52,554 nucleotides of DNA from Paracoccaceae bacterium (GTDB lineage Bacteria > Pseudomonadota > Alphaproteobacteria > Rhodobacterales > Rhodobacteraceae): assembly GCA_014323785.1 (NCBI GenBank), contig JACONJ010000014.1, positions 1 through 52,554 on the forward strand. The letters run 5' to 3'. A program made the position numbers and the translations under genes. Positions 10,786 through 20,407 of this stretch are shown one piece after another; the stretch's first letter is position 1, and each line of letters starts with the position of its first letter. The notes under the pieces were generated by a model, which worked only from the letters and a program-made list of their open reading frames with translations, searched no databases and was not told the DNA's origin.

Positions 10786-11747
10786 ATGGCAAGCAAGGCA
10801 CGCAAACCGCGGCTTATCTTTGTTGTGCGCTGGTCAAGCCGCGGGATGGGCAGTTCAATCATGCGCGTCACCCAATTGGCGGCACACATGCGCCGCTTTC
10901 ACGGCGATGATTATGATGTTCGTGTGGCCTATGTCAGCCGGGCGCACAAACTCTGGGTAAGGGCCTGGCTGGCGGCACATCCGCGCGACAGCATCTATTT
11001 CTGTTCAAAATATGTGGCGTCCGGCTGGCCCCCGGAGGCTTTTGAACGTCTGCGCCGCAAGGCCATCGCGGTTCTGGTTGATTATGTCGATCTTGCCGTG
11101 GGGCGCATGGTACCCTTTGGCGTTGATGCTCATATCGCGACAAGTTTTGCTGGCACCCGTGCCCTGCAAAGGAAACAGGATGCTATGCGGACCGCCGGAC
11201 AAAAGGTTGGGGGTGCCATTCATACCGTTCTGCATAATTATGACGTGGCACTTGATACCCTTCGATTTACCCCCCCCCGAAACTGTCGGTTGCGTTTCTG
11301 GGTAGCCCGCAGAAAACTGTTATCACGCCGCGGATCGCGCCAGAGATCACCATTCTTGACGCTGGTTTCAGACCCGCATTTGAAAGGAATGTCGGCCACC
11401 TGACCGGGTTCAACTGCCATTACTGTGTGCGGCCCGATTACGCCGACGACCCGGACAGATCAATTCCTCCCTTTACCAAAGGCATCACCGCGGCGGCATG
11501 CAACGCGGGCATCCTTACCAATCGCAATGTTGATGACGCCCTCGATCTTTTGGGAGAAGATTACCCTTATATGCTGGACGATATTGACGACTCTTCGCTG
11601 AATGAAGGCTTCCGTTATCTTAAGGACACCTATGGCGACACCCCGTGGCAAGAGGCACTGGACCGCGTTATGGAGCTGAAGAATCGTACGTCACATCAAA
11701 GCATCGCGGCACAGCTTCATTCCGTCATTCAAGCCGTCAGCAGATGA
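10786..11747 (+). pseudogene. Glycosyltransferase-like gene frameshifted at a 9-C tract
   Basis: The first part (ATG 10786, MASKARKPRLIFVVRW) runs in one frame to the run of nine C at 11270-11278. After the tract that frame turns into nonsense and stops at 11403. The sensible continuation (KLSVAFLGSPQKTV, then HYCVRPDYADD, PFTKGITAAACNAG, ILTNRNVDDAL) is in the next frame and ends at TGA 11745-11747. One more C (10) or two fewer (7) would restore a single protein of about 320 residues. The second half resembles the C-terminal half of GT-B glycosyltransferases, with a substrate-type PFTKG...AACNAGI...NRDVDD pattern. That assignment is by eye and tentative. The stop overlaps the next ATG as ATGA. 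The tract could be a phase-variation switch, real decay, or a sequencing error. Confidence 0.65.
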
Positions 11748-12489
11748 GCACCCCCTTGTTCTTCAGGAAACTTAAACAGGTGCGCGCAGGGGGCGGCGGC
11801 ATCCGGATTTCCCCCGGCTCAGCAATGTCAGCTATCGTGATGTTCTGGCCGGAATCGTCGCCAGGCGCGGGGTTAAGCGGTATCTGGAGATCGGGACGCG
11901 CAGTGGCGATTCCCTGGCGCGGGTCAAATGCAGCTACGCCGCCGTGGATCCGGAGTTCAGCCTCCGAACAGATGTCTTCAACACATCCCCGCAAATGATG
12001 TTCTTTCAGCAGACCTCGGATGATTTCTTTGCCTCTGGGGTTTTGCCAAAAATGGGATGGGTGCCGGATTTGTGCTTCATCGACGGAATGCATCTGTTCG
12101 AGTTTGCCTTGAGGGATTTCATGAATGCCGAGGCGATTATGTCCAAAAGCGGCATGATTTGCCTGCATGATGTCTGCCCCTTCGATTATGAGATGAGCAC
12201 AAGAGACCCGGACGCCCTTATCGATCCCGTCGGCTGGACGGGCGATGTATGGAAAACTGTTGCTGCCTTGTTGGACCTGCGCCCTGATCTTCGGATCAGC
12301 ATTGTTGCGGCACACAAAACGGGTTTGGCCTGCATCTCGGGCCTTGACCCGGGTAATTCGAGGTTAAGGGACAGTTACGACGAATTGCTGGTGCGCTACC
12401 AAGGTGTTGAAATGTCTGATATCGGGGCCGACGGATATTACGGGTGCTTCCCGCTTATCGATCCAAAGGATTTCCTGGCGCAACTGTGA
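11744..12489 (+). pseudogene. Class I SAM-dependent methyltransferase, frameshifted near the 5' end
   Basis: The ATG at 11744 overlaps the preceding stop (ATGA) and opens MSTPLFFRKLKQVRAG. The family-like sequence then continues in another frame: HPDFPRLSNVSYRDVL, and RYLEIGTRSGDSLARV, the AdoMet-binding motif I. It runs to the stop at 12489. The switch can be placed at the run of five G at 11789-11793, where one added G joins the frames. Downstream landmarks are FIDGMHLFEFALRD and GMICLHDVCP, typical of methyltransferases with a Rossmann fold. No start codon in the downstream frame lies upstream of motif I; the first is GTG 11944. As sequenced, the enzyme would lack its cofactor site. It is likely co-transcribed with ahcY and the glycosyltransferase-like gene. 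Confidence 0.75.
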
Positions 12490-12614
12490 TCCGGGCGCGA
12501 TAGAAATAATGCCCAATTCGCAGCACTGGCACGCCCAATCGCCACCTTGCCTGGTTGTAGCAGAGAAAGTACCAGAGGGCCCCGCCGCTACTGCAGGTGT
12601 GCAAAGGGCGCAGA

Positions 12615-13028
12615 TCAGACCCCGCCCATTCGGCAAATAATCGCCCACTCGGCCTCTGTCACAGGCTGCACCGACAAGCGCGAGTTCCTGACCAGGATCA
12701 TATCGGCCAACTCCTCCCGGGCCTTGATCTGTTCCAGAGTGACAGGGGTTTTCATCGGGCCGATAGCTTTGATATCCACGCAATCCCAGCGTGCATCCCC
12801 GGTGGTGCTGTCAGGATGCGCCTCGGCGATCACCTCGACCAGACCGACAACCGCCTTTTCCGATTGCGAGTGATAGAAGAAGCCGCGGTCGCCCACCGCC
12901 ATCTCTCGCATAAAATTGCGCGCCTGATAGTTTCGCACACCGTCCCATTCCTCACCCTCATTGCCCCTGGCCATCTGCTGATCCCAGGACCAGGTGGAAG
13001 GTTCGGATTTGAATAACCAATAGCGCAT
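12615..13028 (-). CDS. EVE domain-containing protein
   Basis: Small cytosolic protein of 137 residues made of a single EVE domain, a PUA-like fold that binds modified bases. Landmarks are the opening MRYWLFKSEPSTWSWD, WDGVRNYQARNFMRE, and GFFYHSQ. Its length equals that of free-standing EVE proteins. It sits 5 bases downstream of gpsA on the same strand, completing a tsaD-gpsA-EVE operon. The biological role of the bacterial stand-alone forms is poorly known; recognition of modified nucleotides is an inference from the family. Confidence 0.92.
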   Translation of the reverse strand: MRYWLFKSEPSTWSWDQQMARGNEGEEWDGVRNYQARNFMREMAVGDRGFFYHSQSEKAVVGLVEVIAEAHPDSTTGDARWDCVDIKAIGPMKTPVTLEQIKAREELADMILVRNSRLSVQPVTEAEWAIICRMGGV

Positions 13029-13033
13029 GGGCG

Positions 13034-13993
13034 TTACTCCGGTTTCAGGGGGCGGGACAGAAGGTTGGCCAAAGCCTCTGCTACGCTGAACCGCCCGTCA
13101 AGCAGTCGGGCGATTTCGGTGACAATGGGCATGTCGATCCCGCGCGTTCCAGCCATCTGCGCGACGGCCTTGGCGGTCATCACGCCCTCGACCGTCGCGG
13201 GTTCCTCAAAAGCATCCGCACGGCCAAGGGCCAGGCCAAAGCAGAAGTTGCGCGACATCCCGGAATGACAGGTCAGTGCCAGATCACCCAGACCTGACAA
13301 GCCGGACAGCGTCTCGGCCCGTGCGCCAAGCGCGGCAGCAAGGCGCACCATCTCGGCAAAGCCCCGGGTCATCAGGGCAGCACGGGCACTGTCGCCCAGG
13401 CCCGCCCCGATGGCCGCACCACAGCCAATGGCGATTACGTTCTTCAAAGCACCCCCGACCTCGGCCCCGATCACATCAATGCCGCGGTAAAACCGCAGGT
13501 TGGGCGTGGTCAGGCAATGCTGCAATCGCGCACCATCGGTGGCCGAGGCACAGGCAAGGGTCAGGGCCGTCGGCAAGCCGTCCGCGATATCCCGGGCGAA
13601 CCCTGGGCCGGTCAACTGGGCCGCGATGACCCCGGGACAGTGCCGGGTGATCAGTCCAGTCGGAAAAGTGCCGGTTTCGAAGTGCACCCCCTTGGCACAA
13701 GAGATGATCACGCCAGCCTGGAACGCATGGCTGGCCAGGAACCGGTCAAGCGACTGCGTCGGGATTGCCAGAAGCAGCGTCCCTGCCCGCAAATCCTGAA
13801 ACACGCTGGTCACGCGCACGCCCTTGGGCAGGGTGTGGCCCGGCAAGCGGCGGATGTTTTCGCGGGCCAGTTGTATCTCCTCTGCACCCTCCCGCGCCCA
13901 CAGCGTAACGGGATGTCCGGCTACCGCCAGCGTGATCGCCAGTGCTGTGCCAAAGGCACCTGCCCCTGCGATATCTATGGGCTCCCGGTTCAT
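13034..13993 (-). CDS. gpsA: Glycerol-3-phosphate dehydrogenase [NAD(P)+]
   Basis: Makes sn-glycerol-3-phosphate from dihydroxyacetone phosphate for phospholipid synthesis, 319 residues. The NAD(P)-binding [10 protein letters not shown] lies near the N-terminus. The catalytic lysine is in [10 protein letters not shown], and the C-terminal substrate-binding block includes [10 protein letters not shown]. The start is the ATG at 13993 ([10 protein letters not shown]), which overlaps the tsaD stop by four bases. The upstream extension of the frame is antisense-like reading of tsaD and is rejected. Confidence 0.96.
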   Translation of the reverse strand: MNREPIDIAGAGAFGTALAITLAVAGHPVTLWAREGAEEIQLARENIRRLPGHTLPKGVRVTSVFQDLRAGTLLLAIPTQSLDRFLASHAFQAGVIISCAKGVHFETGTFPTGLITRHCPGVIAAQLTGPGFARDIADGLPTALTLACASATDGARLQHCLTTPNLRFYRGIDVIGAEVGGALKNVIAIGCGAAIGAGLGDSARAALMTRGFAEMVRLAAALGARAETLSGLSGLGDLALTCHSGMSRNFCFGLALGRADAFEEPATVEGVMTAKAVAQMAGTRGIDMPIVTEIARLLDGRFSVAEALANLLSRPLKPE

Positions 13994-15072
13994 GCCCTGA
14001 TAGTTTTCCTGCCCGCGCCAAGAAGTGGCTGGTGGCTGGTGTCCAGGGGCCAGCGCGGGTGCGCAATCATATCCATACCGTCGCGATGCCCGGCGCGATA
14101 CGCCTCGAACCCTGCATAGGCGATCATCGCGGCGTTGTCGGTGCAAAGTGCCGGGGATGGTGCAACGAACGGCACTCCGCCCTCGACTGCGACAGCCTCC
14201 AGTGCGGCCCGAAGTATCTGATTTGCTGCGACACCTCCGGCCACGGCAAAGCCGTTAAGCCCGGTTTCTCTTTTCAGAGCACGGCGTGATTTCTCTGTTA
14301 GCACATCGCGGATGGCAGCCTGAAACCCCGCGCACAGATCGGCGCGATCCTGGCGCGTCAGGCCACCATGCGCCGCCACAAGCCCATCGCGGGCACGCAA
14401 GACGGCAGTCTTCAACCCCGAGAAGGACAGATCGCACCCCTCTCGATCCAAAAGCGGGCGGGGTAAAGCAAACCGCACCTGATTTCCCGCCAGTGCTTCT
14501 GCCTCTACCGATGGGCCCCCGGGTTGTGGCAGGCCAAGGATACGCGCGATCTTGTCGAAAGCCTCACCCGGGGCGTCATCGATTGTACCGCCATGGCGTA
14601 GGAACGCGCCCGGCCCATTAACACGCAGAAACTGGCAATGCCCGCCCGAGACAAGCAGCATCAAGTAAGGATAGGCCAGCCCATCGGTCAGGCGCGGCGT
14701 CAGGGCATGACCGGCAAGATGGTTGACCCCAATGAGCGGCTTACCCAGCCCAAGGGCCAGCCCCTTAGCCACCATAACGCCCGACAACACACCGCCGATC
14801 AGGCCCGGTCCGGCTGTGACCGCGATGACATTGATTTCGGCCAGGCTAATGCCCGCCTCCTCAAGGGCGAGCTCAATGATAAAATCCAGCCGCTCTGCAT
14901 GGGCCCGGGCCGCGATCTCCGGCACCACGCCGCCATAGGCCGCGTGCAAATCTGTCTGGCTGGTGACGACCGACGACAGGATGCGCACGCCCGTATCGTG
15001 GCCATGCAAGACAGCGGCAGCGGTATCATCGCAACTGCTTTCTAACCCGAGGATGGTGAGCGACTTGGTCAT
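13990..15072 (-). CDS. tsaD: tRNA N6-adenosine threonylcarbamoyltransferase
   Basis: Catalytic subunit for the last step of t6A37 synthesis in tRNAs that read ANN codons, 360 residues. It opens with [12 protein letters not shown] and has the metal-binding HLAGH motif, the ATP-binding [18 protein letters not shown] and the C-terminal NAAMIAYAG. The start is ATG 15072 (MTKSLTILG); the longer frame upstream overlaps the divergent hemD gene. It is the first gene of the minus-strand operon tsaD-gpsA-EVE, with 55 bases to the divergent hemD start. Confidence 0.97.
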   Translation of the reverse strand: MTKSLTILGLESSCDDTAAAVLHGHDTGVRILSSVVTSQTDLHAAYGGVVPEIAARAHAERLDFIIELALEEAGISLAEINVIAVTAGPGLIGGVLSGVMVAKGLALGLGKPLIGVNHLAGHALTPRLTDGLAYPYLMLLVSGGHCQFLRVNGPGAFLRHGGTIDDAPGEAFDKIARILGLPQPGGPSVEAEALAGNQVRFALPRPLLDREGCDLSFSGLKTAVLRARDGLVAAHGGLTRQDRADLCAGFQAAIRDVLTEKSRRALKRETGLNGFAVAGGVAANQILRAALEAVAVEGGVPFVAPSPALCTDNAAMIAYAGFEAYRAGHRDGMDMIAHPRWPLDTSHQPLLGAGRKTIRA

Positions 15073-15127
15073 GGGCTCGGCGTTTGGATGGGGCTGGGCG
15101 CGTTGCCTGCTGTAACCCCCTCTGGTA

Positions 15128-15889
15128 ATGTTCAACCCCATGCGTGACAAGGCCGTACCCCTAATCCTGCTGACCCGTCCAGCCCACCAATCCGCAAGGA
15201 TGGCCAGGTTGCTCAAGGCGCGGTTCGGCGCGGTCATCCACACCGTCGAAGCCCCCTTGCAACGGATCGACCCGCTGCCTGGGATACCAAGCCTGGAAGG
15301 CGTCGAGGGGCTGATCTTCACGTCGGAAAATGGTGTGCGATGCTTTGCAAATATGTCACCGCGGCGCGATTTTCTAACCTATTGCGTAGGGCCACGGACG
15401 GCTGCCATCGCGCGGGAGGTCGGCCTGACGGCTGAACACGCCAAGGGGAACGCAAGTGACCTGGCGGCGTATATCCTGGCGCAGTGCCCGGATGGTCCAC
15501 TACTGCATCTGCATGGCACACATACGCAGGGCGACATCCCGGGCAAACTGGCCCAGGCTGGGTTAGAGGTACAAGGTGCGGCGATATATGAACAAGCCGC
15601 CGCCCGCCCTCCACCGGGCTTTGCCGCTGCCTTAGGCGGGCCGGCCACTGTTATCGCACCGCTTTACTCACCGCGCAGTGCAACCCTTTTTGCGCAGGCG
15701 GCAGGCGGGATTCGACCTGGTCAATGGGTGCTGCCCTGCCTCAGCACTGCCGTCAAAGGCGCACTACCGCCTGATTTGCAGGCCCTGGCTACCATCGCCA
15801 CCGCCCCAAACACCAAAGCAATGATCGCGGCAATAGCAAACCATATTTCCCAACGGCCGCGCCTTGAGGGGCAGACAAAGCTGGTTTAG
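15128..15889 (+). CDS. hemD: Uroporphyrinogen-III synthase
   Basis: Closes and inverts ring D of hydroxymethylbilane to give uroporphyrinogen III in haem, cobalamin and bacteriochlorophyll synthesis, 253 residues. Family features are [16 protein letters not shown] near the N-terminus, [14 protein letters not shown], the YCVGPRTAA stretch, and an ALYSPRSA-like segment ([12 protein letters not shown]). The family is poorly conserved, so the call also rests on its place next to tsaD and ahead of a mitofilin-like gene and hemY. hemC, often the upstream partner, is not present here. A second in-frame ATG at 15140 is an alternative start. Confidence 0.88.
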   Translation: MFNPMRDKAVPLILLTRPAHQSARMARLLKARFGAVIHTVEAPLQRIDPLPGIPSLEGVEGLIFTSENGVRCFANMSPRRDFLTYCVGPRTAAIAREVGLTAEHAKGNASDLAAYILAQCPDGPLLHLHGTHTQGDIPGKLAQAGLEVQGAAIYEQAAARPPPGFAAALGGPATVIAPLYSPRSATLFAQAAGGIRPGQWVLPCLSTAVKGALPPDLQALATIATAPNTKAMIAAIANHISQRPRLEGQTKLV

Positions 15890-15960
15890 GCTGACGCGGG
15901 GGTATTCTGTTATGTTCCGTGCAAAGAACGTCACTTCACAGTTAAAGGAAGACCTTAATA

Positions 15961-17457
15961 ATGGTAAATAACACCCTGAACCGCACTGGCGATGCTGCAC
16001 CGCCCCCTTACAAGCGGGCATCCGGGTTGCTGGAGGAACTCAACGGCAACAAGTCCGCGGTCATCCATGCACTGACTGCCGAGGGGTATACCTGTTCGCA
16101 GATTGCGGAGGCCCTTGACATCAGCTATCAATCTGTTCGCAACGTGCTGATGCAAGATGGAGAGAAAAACCTCCGACGAGTACAGGGAGAGAGGGAAGCC
16201 GAGGCAGCAACCAGTGAGGATACGTTGACCCCAGAGGACAAAGCGGCGGATGAAACGGCAGAAGCCGACGAAGGCGCGGTTCCCGGCGAAGAGGCAAGCC
16301 TTGATGAGACAACGGGCAGTGATGCAATTGGCGGGGTAGATGCAACCTTGGCCAGAACTATAGAAACCGAGCCCAAGCCAGCCCCCGAGCCAGAGAGGGC
16401 CAGCCCGTCCCCACAACCCGAAGCGCAGGTGGTTCAACACAGCGGCCCGGGGGTCATGCCTCTGCTCCTGGGTGGCGTGATTGCATCCGCCCTTGGTTAT
16501 GGTGCAGCAACCTTGGGACTCCTGCCTCGACAATATCACGAGGATGACAGCCTGCTCACCGCGTTGAACACCGCGCTGGAGGAGCAGAGCATCGCCCTAG
16601 CCATCTTGGCCGAACGCGCCAGCGGGATCGAGTCGCAATTGGCCGCGCCGCCGGAGGCACCGGAAATGCCCGAGATTCCAAGCATCGACCTTGGTCCGCT
16701 GGAGGCTCAATTGGCCGAGATCGGCACTGGCATGACCGGGCTGGATGCACGCCTTGCCGCGCTTGAGATGCGCATGATCGTGGCCGAAGACGGCAATGCC
16801 GATAATTCGGCGGCTTCGGCTGCCATAGCCACGCTGCAGGCCGAACTGCAGGAGCAACAAGCCGCGAACGCCGGGATGGCCAAGCGAGTCGCGGCAGCCG
16901 AAGCCGAAGCCGGGGCTCGAATCGCCGAGGCCGAGGCCCGTGCCGAAACGCAGATTAGCAATGCCACCGTTCAAGTCGCGCTTAGCGAATTGCGGAGTGC
17001 TGTGGCCGCTGGTATCCCCTTTTCCAGTGTCCTGGCCACCATTGCCGAGAGCGGCGGGGTGGTGGTGCCAGATGTACTTACCGTGATTGCGGAAACCGGC
17101 GTTCCGACACTGGAGGGTTTACAGGCAGACTTCCCCGCGGTGGCGCGCGCCGCGCTTCCCGTAGCCCTGCGCGAAAGTGCTGGTGAGGATACCCCTAACC
17201 GCGCCATTGCCTTCCTGCGTGGCCATGTCGGGGGGCGATCACTGAAACCGCGCGAGGGGGATGACCCGGACGCCGTCCTGTCACGCGCCGGGGCCGCCGT
17301 AGCCGCGGGCGATATCGCTTTTGCCCTGGCAGAGGTTGCGGCCCTTCCCGAAGGCGCACGGGATCAGATGGCAACATGGATCACTGACGCTGAAACCCGG
17401 CTGAGTGCCACAGAGGCACTTGATACGTTCTCTGCCACGCTTGACACCGCGGAATAG
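15961..17457 (+). CDS. Mitofilin-like inner-membrane protein with N-terminal helix-turn-helix
   Basis: 498-residue protein in the mitofilin-like slot between hemD and hemY. Residues from about 165 (GVMPLLLGGVIASALGYG) form one membrane segment. It is preceded by a long acidic, Glu/Asp/Pro-rich region and followed by a long Ala/Glu-rich coiled coil and a C-terminal helical domain with ALREAGEDTPN-like sequence. The unexpected part is residues 20-70: NKSAVIHALTAEGYTCSQ then IAEALDISYQSVRNVLM, a convincing helix-turn-helix. The start ATG at 15961 has a good ribosome-binding site (AAAGGAAG about 9 bases upstream), so the HTH is part of the predicted product. The membrane-shaping role is inferred from the family; the role of the HTH is unknown. 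Confidence 0.8.
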   Translation: MVNNTLNRTGDAAPPPYKRASGLLEELNGNKSAVIHALTAEGYTCSQIAEALDISYQSVRNVLMQDGEKNLRRVQGEREAEAATSEDTLTPEDKAADETAEADEGAVPGEEASLDETTGSDAIGGVDATLARTIETEPKPAPEPERASPSPQPEAQVVQHSGPGVMPLLLGGVIASALGYGAATLGLLPRQYHEDDSLLTALNTALEEQSIALAILAERASGIESQLAAPPEAPEMPEIPSIDLGPLEAQLAEIGTGMTGLDARLAALEMRMIVAEDGNADNSAASAAIATLQAELQEQQAANAGMAKRVAAAEAEAGARIAEAEARAETQISNATVQVALSELRSAVAAGIPFSSVLATIAESGGVVVPDVLTVIAETGVPTLEGLQADFPAVARAALPVALRESAGEDTPNRAIAFLRGHVGGRSLKPREGDDPDAVLSRAGAAVAAGDIAFALAEVAALPEGARDQMATWITDAETRLSATEALDTFSATLDTAE

Positions 17458-17468
17458 GGGGCAGTGCC

Positions 17469-18983
17469 ATGGTGTGGTCTTTGTTCAAAATCGTGATTTT
17501 CATGGCCACTGTGGCCGGGCTCGCCTTTGGCTTGATCCATCTTCTGGAATCAGAAGAGATGGTTTTGATCACTGTTGCGGGCCGGGAATATGCGCTGACC
17601 CCGCTTGTCACGGTGATCGCGGCCTTGGTACTTCTGGCGGCGGTCTGGCTGTTGTTCCGGCTGGCGGGCCTGCTGGTTGCCGCCTTGCGATTTCTAAACG
17701 GTGATGAGACGGCTATTTCGCGCTATTTCAACCGCCGGGGGGAGCAGAAGGGCTATCAGGCACTGGCCGATGGGATGCTGGCACTGGCCTCGGGCGAGGG
17801 TCGGCTGGCGGTCCGCAAGGCGCAACGTGCGGAACACTATCTGAAACGGCCGGATATCACCAATCTGATCGTTGCCCAAGGGGCCGAGATGGTGGGCGAC
17901 CACACGCTGACCACGAACACGATGAAAGCACTTTTGCAGGATGACCGCACCCGTTTTGTCGGAGTGCGCGGACTGATGAAGCAAAAGCTGGAGGCGGGCG
18001 ATTCCGAGACCGCCCTGAAATTGGCCGAGAAGGCCCTTGCGCTGCGGCCCCAGCATAAGGAAGTACAAGACACGCTTTTTCAACTTCAGGTCCAGTATGA
18101 GGACTGGCGGGGCGCACGCCAAACCCTGATAGCCAAGCTCAAATCCGGCCATCTGCCGCGCGATGTGCATCGCCGCCGCGATGCGGTACTGGCACTGGCT
18201 CAGGCGCGGGATACCTTGGCCAGTGGCCAGGTGGCCGAGGCACGCCAAATTGCAGAGGATGCCAACCGCCTGTCGCCCGATCTGGTGCCTGCCGCCGTGA
18301 TGGCAGCGCGGATGGCGATTGATGAAGGCAAGCCTCGGGTCGCCGCCCACGTGATTCGCAAAGCCTGGGATGTGGCCCCGCATCCGGACCTGGTCGCCGC
18401 CTTTGCCGCGGTTGCGCCCGATGAAACACCCGCCGAACGGTTGAAGCGATTCCACGTGCTCCTGGCCAGGCATCCCGGCCATGCAGAGACCCGGCTGCTT
18501 GATGCGGAGATGAAGATCGCCGCCAAGGATTTCGCCGCCGCCCGCACGGCCCTTGGCGATCTGGCGGAAACCGCACCCGGGGCAAGGTCGCTGACCATCA
18601 TGGCCGCGATTGAACGCGGCCAAGGAAGCGAGGATCAGCTTGTCCGTGCCTGGCTCGCCAAAGCTGTGACGGCCTCTCGCGGTCCGCATTGGATTTGCGG
18701 CAATTGCGGCCATATCCACACCAACTGGCGACCTTTGTGCAGCAATTGCGACAGTTTCGATACGCTCAGCTGGCAAGAAATCCCGCAAAGCGATGCCGCG
18801 CTGACCAGAACAACGCAAATGCTGCCGCTCATCGTTGGTGCTCTGGAGGATCAAAGGAAGGTCACTGACGCAACAATGGACGCCGAAGACGCAGAGGGTG
18901 GAATCGTTAACGAAGCGTCTGATGACAGCACTTCTACGCCCGAAACGGTGCCTGAACGGGTGGATGCCCAAGCCCGAAATTAG
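17469..18983 (+). CDS. HemY-like TPR membrane protein
   Basis: 504-residue protein of the alphaproteobacterial HemY N-terminal domain family, linked by position to haem synthesis (not the protoporphyrinogen oxidase also called HemY). Two membrane segments lie at the N-terminus (about residues 5-25 and 43-70). Helical TPR-type repeats follow (for example ALKLAEKALALRPQHKEVQ). Near the C-terminus is a zinc-ribbon-like CGNCGHIHTNWRPLCSNC, two CxxC pairs. It follows the mitofilin-like gene by 11 bases, so the two are co-transcribed with hemD. The tail after the zinc ribbon is acidic and low in complexity. Confidence 0.9.
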   Translation: MVWSLFKIVIFMATVAGLAFGLIHLLESEEMVLITVAGREYALTPLVTVIAALVLLAAVWLLFRLAGLLVAALRFLNGDETAISRYFNRRGEQKGYQALADGMLALASGEGRLAVRKAQRAEHYLKRPDITNLIVAQGAEMVGDHTLTTNTMKALLQDDRTRFVGVRGLMKQKLEAGDSETALKLAEKALALRPQHKEVQDTLFQLQVQYEDWRGARQTLIAKLKSGHLPRDVHRRRDAVLALAQARDTLASGQVAEARQIAEDANRLSPDLVPAAVMAARMAIDEGKPRVAAHVIRKAWDVAPHPDLVAAFAAVAPDETPAERLKRFHVLLARHPGHAETRLLDAEMKIAAKDFAAARTALGDLAETAPGARSLTIMAAIERGQGSEDQLVRAWLAKAVTASRGPHWICGNCGHIHTNWRPLCSNCDSFDTLSWQEIPQSDAALTRTTQMLPLIVGALEDQRKVTDATMDAEDAEGGIVNEASDDSTSTPETVPERVDAQARN

Positions 18984-19026
18984 GGCTACCATTACACCTG
19001 AAATCTTGCTAAACGACCCACCGGAA

Positions 19027-19102
19027 GCCGCTGTAGCTCAGCTGGTAGAGCACGTCATTCGTAATGATGGGGTCGGGGGTTCGAGTCCCTTCAGCGGCAC
19101 CA
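19027..19102 (+). tRNA. tRNA-Thr (anticodon CGT)
   Basis: A 76-base cloverleaf with encoded CCA. The acceptor stem GCCGCTG at 19027-19033 pairs with CAGCGGC at 19092-19098; discriminator A is at 19099 and CCA at 19100-19102. The D-loop region is TAGCTCAGCTGGTAGAGC. The anticodon loop TTCGTAA (19058-19064) gives anticodon CGT, decoding ACG. The T-arm contains GGTTCGAGTCC. A T-rich stretch follows. It lies at the left edge of the accessory island and is a possible integration target, though I found no repeated copy of its 3' end. Confidence 0.96.
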
Positions 19103-19282
19103 CAGTTTTCTTCGATCAAGTTCCATGACACCGTGAAGTGTCTTGTCTACAGGGAAAATGTTGCTCCCGCCCGTCCGTTACTGCTCGGTCATGATCGTGG
19201 AAATACCGTTTTTCGGTGATGGTCGCGCAGGGCATGAATGACAGACTGGAAGAGTTGCGCACATCGCGTCTCCCTGGACCAC

Positions 19283-19525
19283 ATGAAGGATTTCATCGAG
19301 TTGGCCGATGGGGTTTGGACTCCCGCACAAACTATCATGGTGGCCATGGAATTTACCCAAACAGTCGAGTAGGCTGGTGTAGCGGGGACGCACACACGAT
19401 TGAACCGAGAGATTGGGGAGCGGCTGGGCCTGTCCGAATGCACAGTAAAGCAACCTGTGATCTGTATCTTCAAAAGAGAAGCTGGAAATGCCGCCATCGG
19501 AGTCACTCACTCTCGATGGTTCTAA
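19283..19525 (+). pseudogene. LuxR-type DNA-binding regulator remnant
   Basis: The 600 bases between the tRNA and the RraA gene hold no intact gene. In one frame from ATG 19283 the translation reads MKDFIELADGVWTPAQ, hits TAG at 19370-19372, and continues LNREIGERLGLSECTVKQ then a degraded tail to TAA 19523-19525. The LNREIxERLGLSExTVK pattern is the recognition helix region of GerE/LuxR-type HTH domains. The stop and the spoiled tail (PVICIFKREAGN in place of the usual VHLSRIFRKLGVRN type) mark it as decayed. Nothing recognisable was seen in 19103-19282 or 19526-19703. Confidence 0.6.
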
Positions 19526-19703
19526 AGTCGTTTCATCGGCTGACGGGCCTCAAAATCGGTGCGTGTCTTGTGTCACATATTCTGTGGGGTTCGATTTGGT
19601 CAGTCTGATCACGGCTGCCTTGGTGGTACCATAGGCAAACCTGTTGGGGGCGGCGGCTGACGAGACCGGGGCGCGTCAATAATTGATATGCGTCATCAAG
19701 CCT

Positions 19704-20381
19704 TCACAAAATACCGTGATCAGTAAAAATCTGGCGCAAGGTCCGACCCTCGACCAATTCTGTGCGGATTGTCGTCTCTTTGCGGACCTTTTCCAGCGCG
19801 GTGGTGACGACGTGCTGGATATGATCCTGTGGCAGGACAACCATGCCATCCTCGTCCATAAATATGAGATCCCCGCTTTCGATGCGCACCCTGTCAATCT
19901 GGCCAGGTACATCGTAGAGCATCAGCTTGCCGCGATACTTGGTGTCGACCGGATTGGTGCCCGCATAGGCCACCTGAAAGCCGATTTTGCGGATCATTGC
20001 GAGGTCGCGGATCGAGCCATCAGTGACACATCCGGCGGCACCGACGACTTTAGAGCGGGTGCTCAAGAGCTCGCCCCAAGGGGCGATATGGGTCATACCA
20101 TGACAGCACAGAACCGGAATATCACCCGGCTTGAGACTATCCACGAGGTCAATCTCTTCGCCGTAAACATCCAGATCCGAACTGTCGTGGTAGACTGGCA
20201 TGTAAAGCCCGACACGCGCGTATCCACAGAGCTTTACATCGGGCTCCAGCAGCCGCAAACTGGCCTGCGGCGACTGATTGCGCAGGCCAAAGCTGTCAAG
20301 GGTGTCGCACAGGACAGCAGAGTAAAGTTCTGCCTGACAAAGCTGAGCAACCTCCTGAGGTGACAGAAGAGATTCAGACAT
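19704..20381 (-). CDS. RraA family protein (demethylmenaquinone methyltransferase-like fold)
   Basis: 225-residue protein of the RraA/HMG-aldolase fold. Members include 4-hydroxy-4-methyl-2-oxoglutarate aldolases and oxaloacetate decarboxylases that use a divalent metal. The family signature GAAGCVTDGSIRDLAMI is present, with the Arg-Asp pair that binds substrate and metal. The start is ATG 20381, chosen for its strong AAAGGAGGAAC ribosome-binding site. It is the last gene of the minus-strand transport operon, 26 bases after the RidA gene. In catabolic clusters such proteins usually cleave or decarboxylate a 2-oxo acid; the substrate here is not known. Confidence 0.88.
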   Translation of the reverse strand: MSESLLSPQEVAQLCQAELYSAVLCDTLDSFGLRNQSPQASLRLLEPDVKLCGYARVGLYMPVYHDSSDLDVYGEEIDLVDSLKPGDIPVLCCHGMTHIAPWGELLSTRSKVVGAAGCVTDGSIRDLAMIRKIGFQVAYAGTNPVDTKYRGKLMLYDVPGQIDRVRIESGDLIFMDEDGMVVLPQDHIQHVVTTALEKVRKETTIRTELVEGRTLRQIFTDHGIL

Positions 20382-20407
20382 TGGTGTTCCTCCTTTGACC
20401 AATCACG

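Noticed and set aside
19216-19608. 130-codon frame after the tRNA
   Set aside because: Another frame of the same stretch carries the LuxR-type signature; this product shows no family features.
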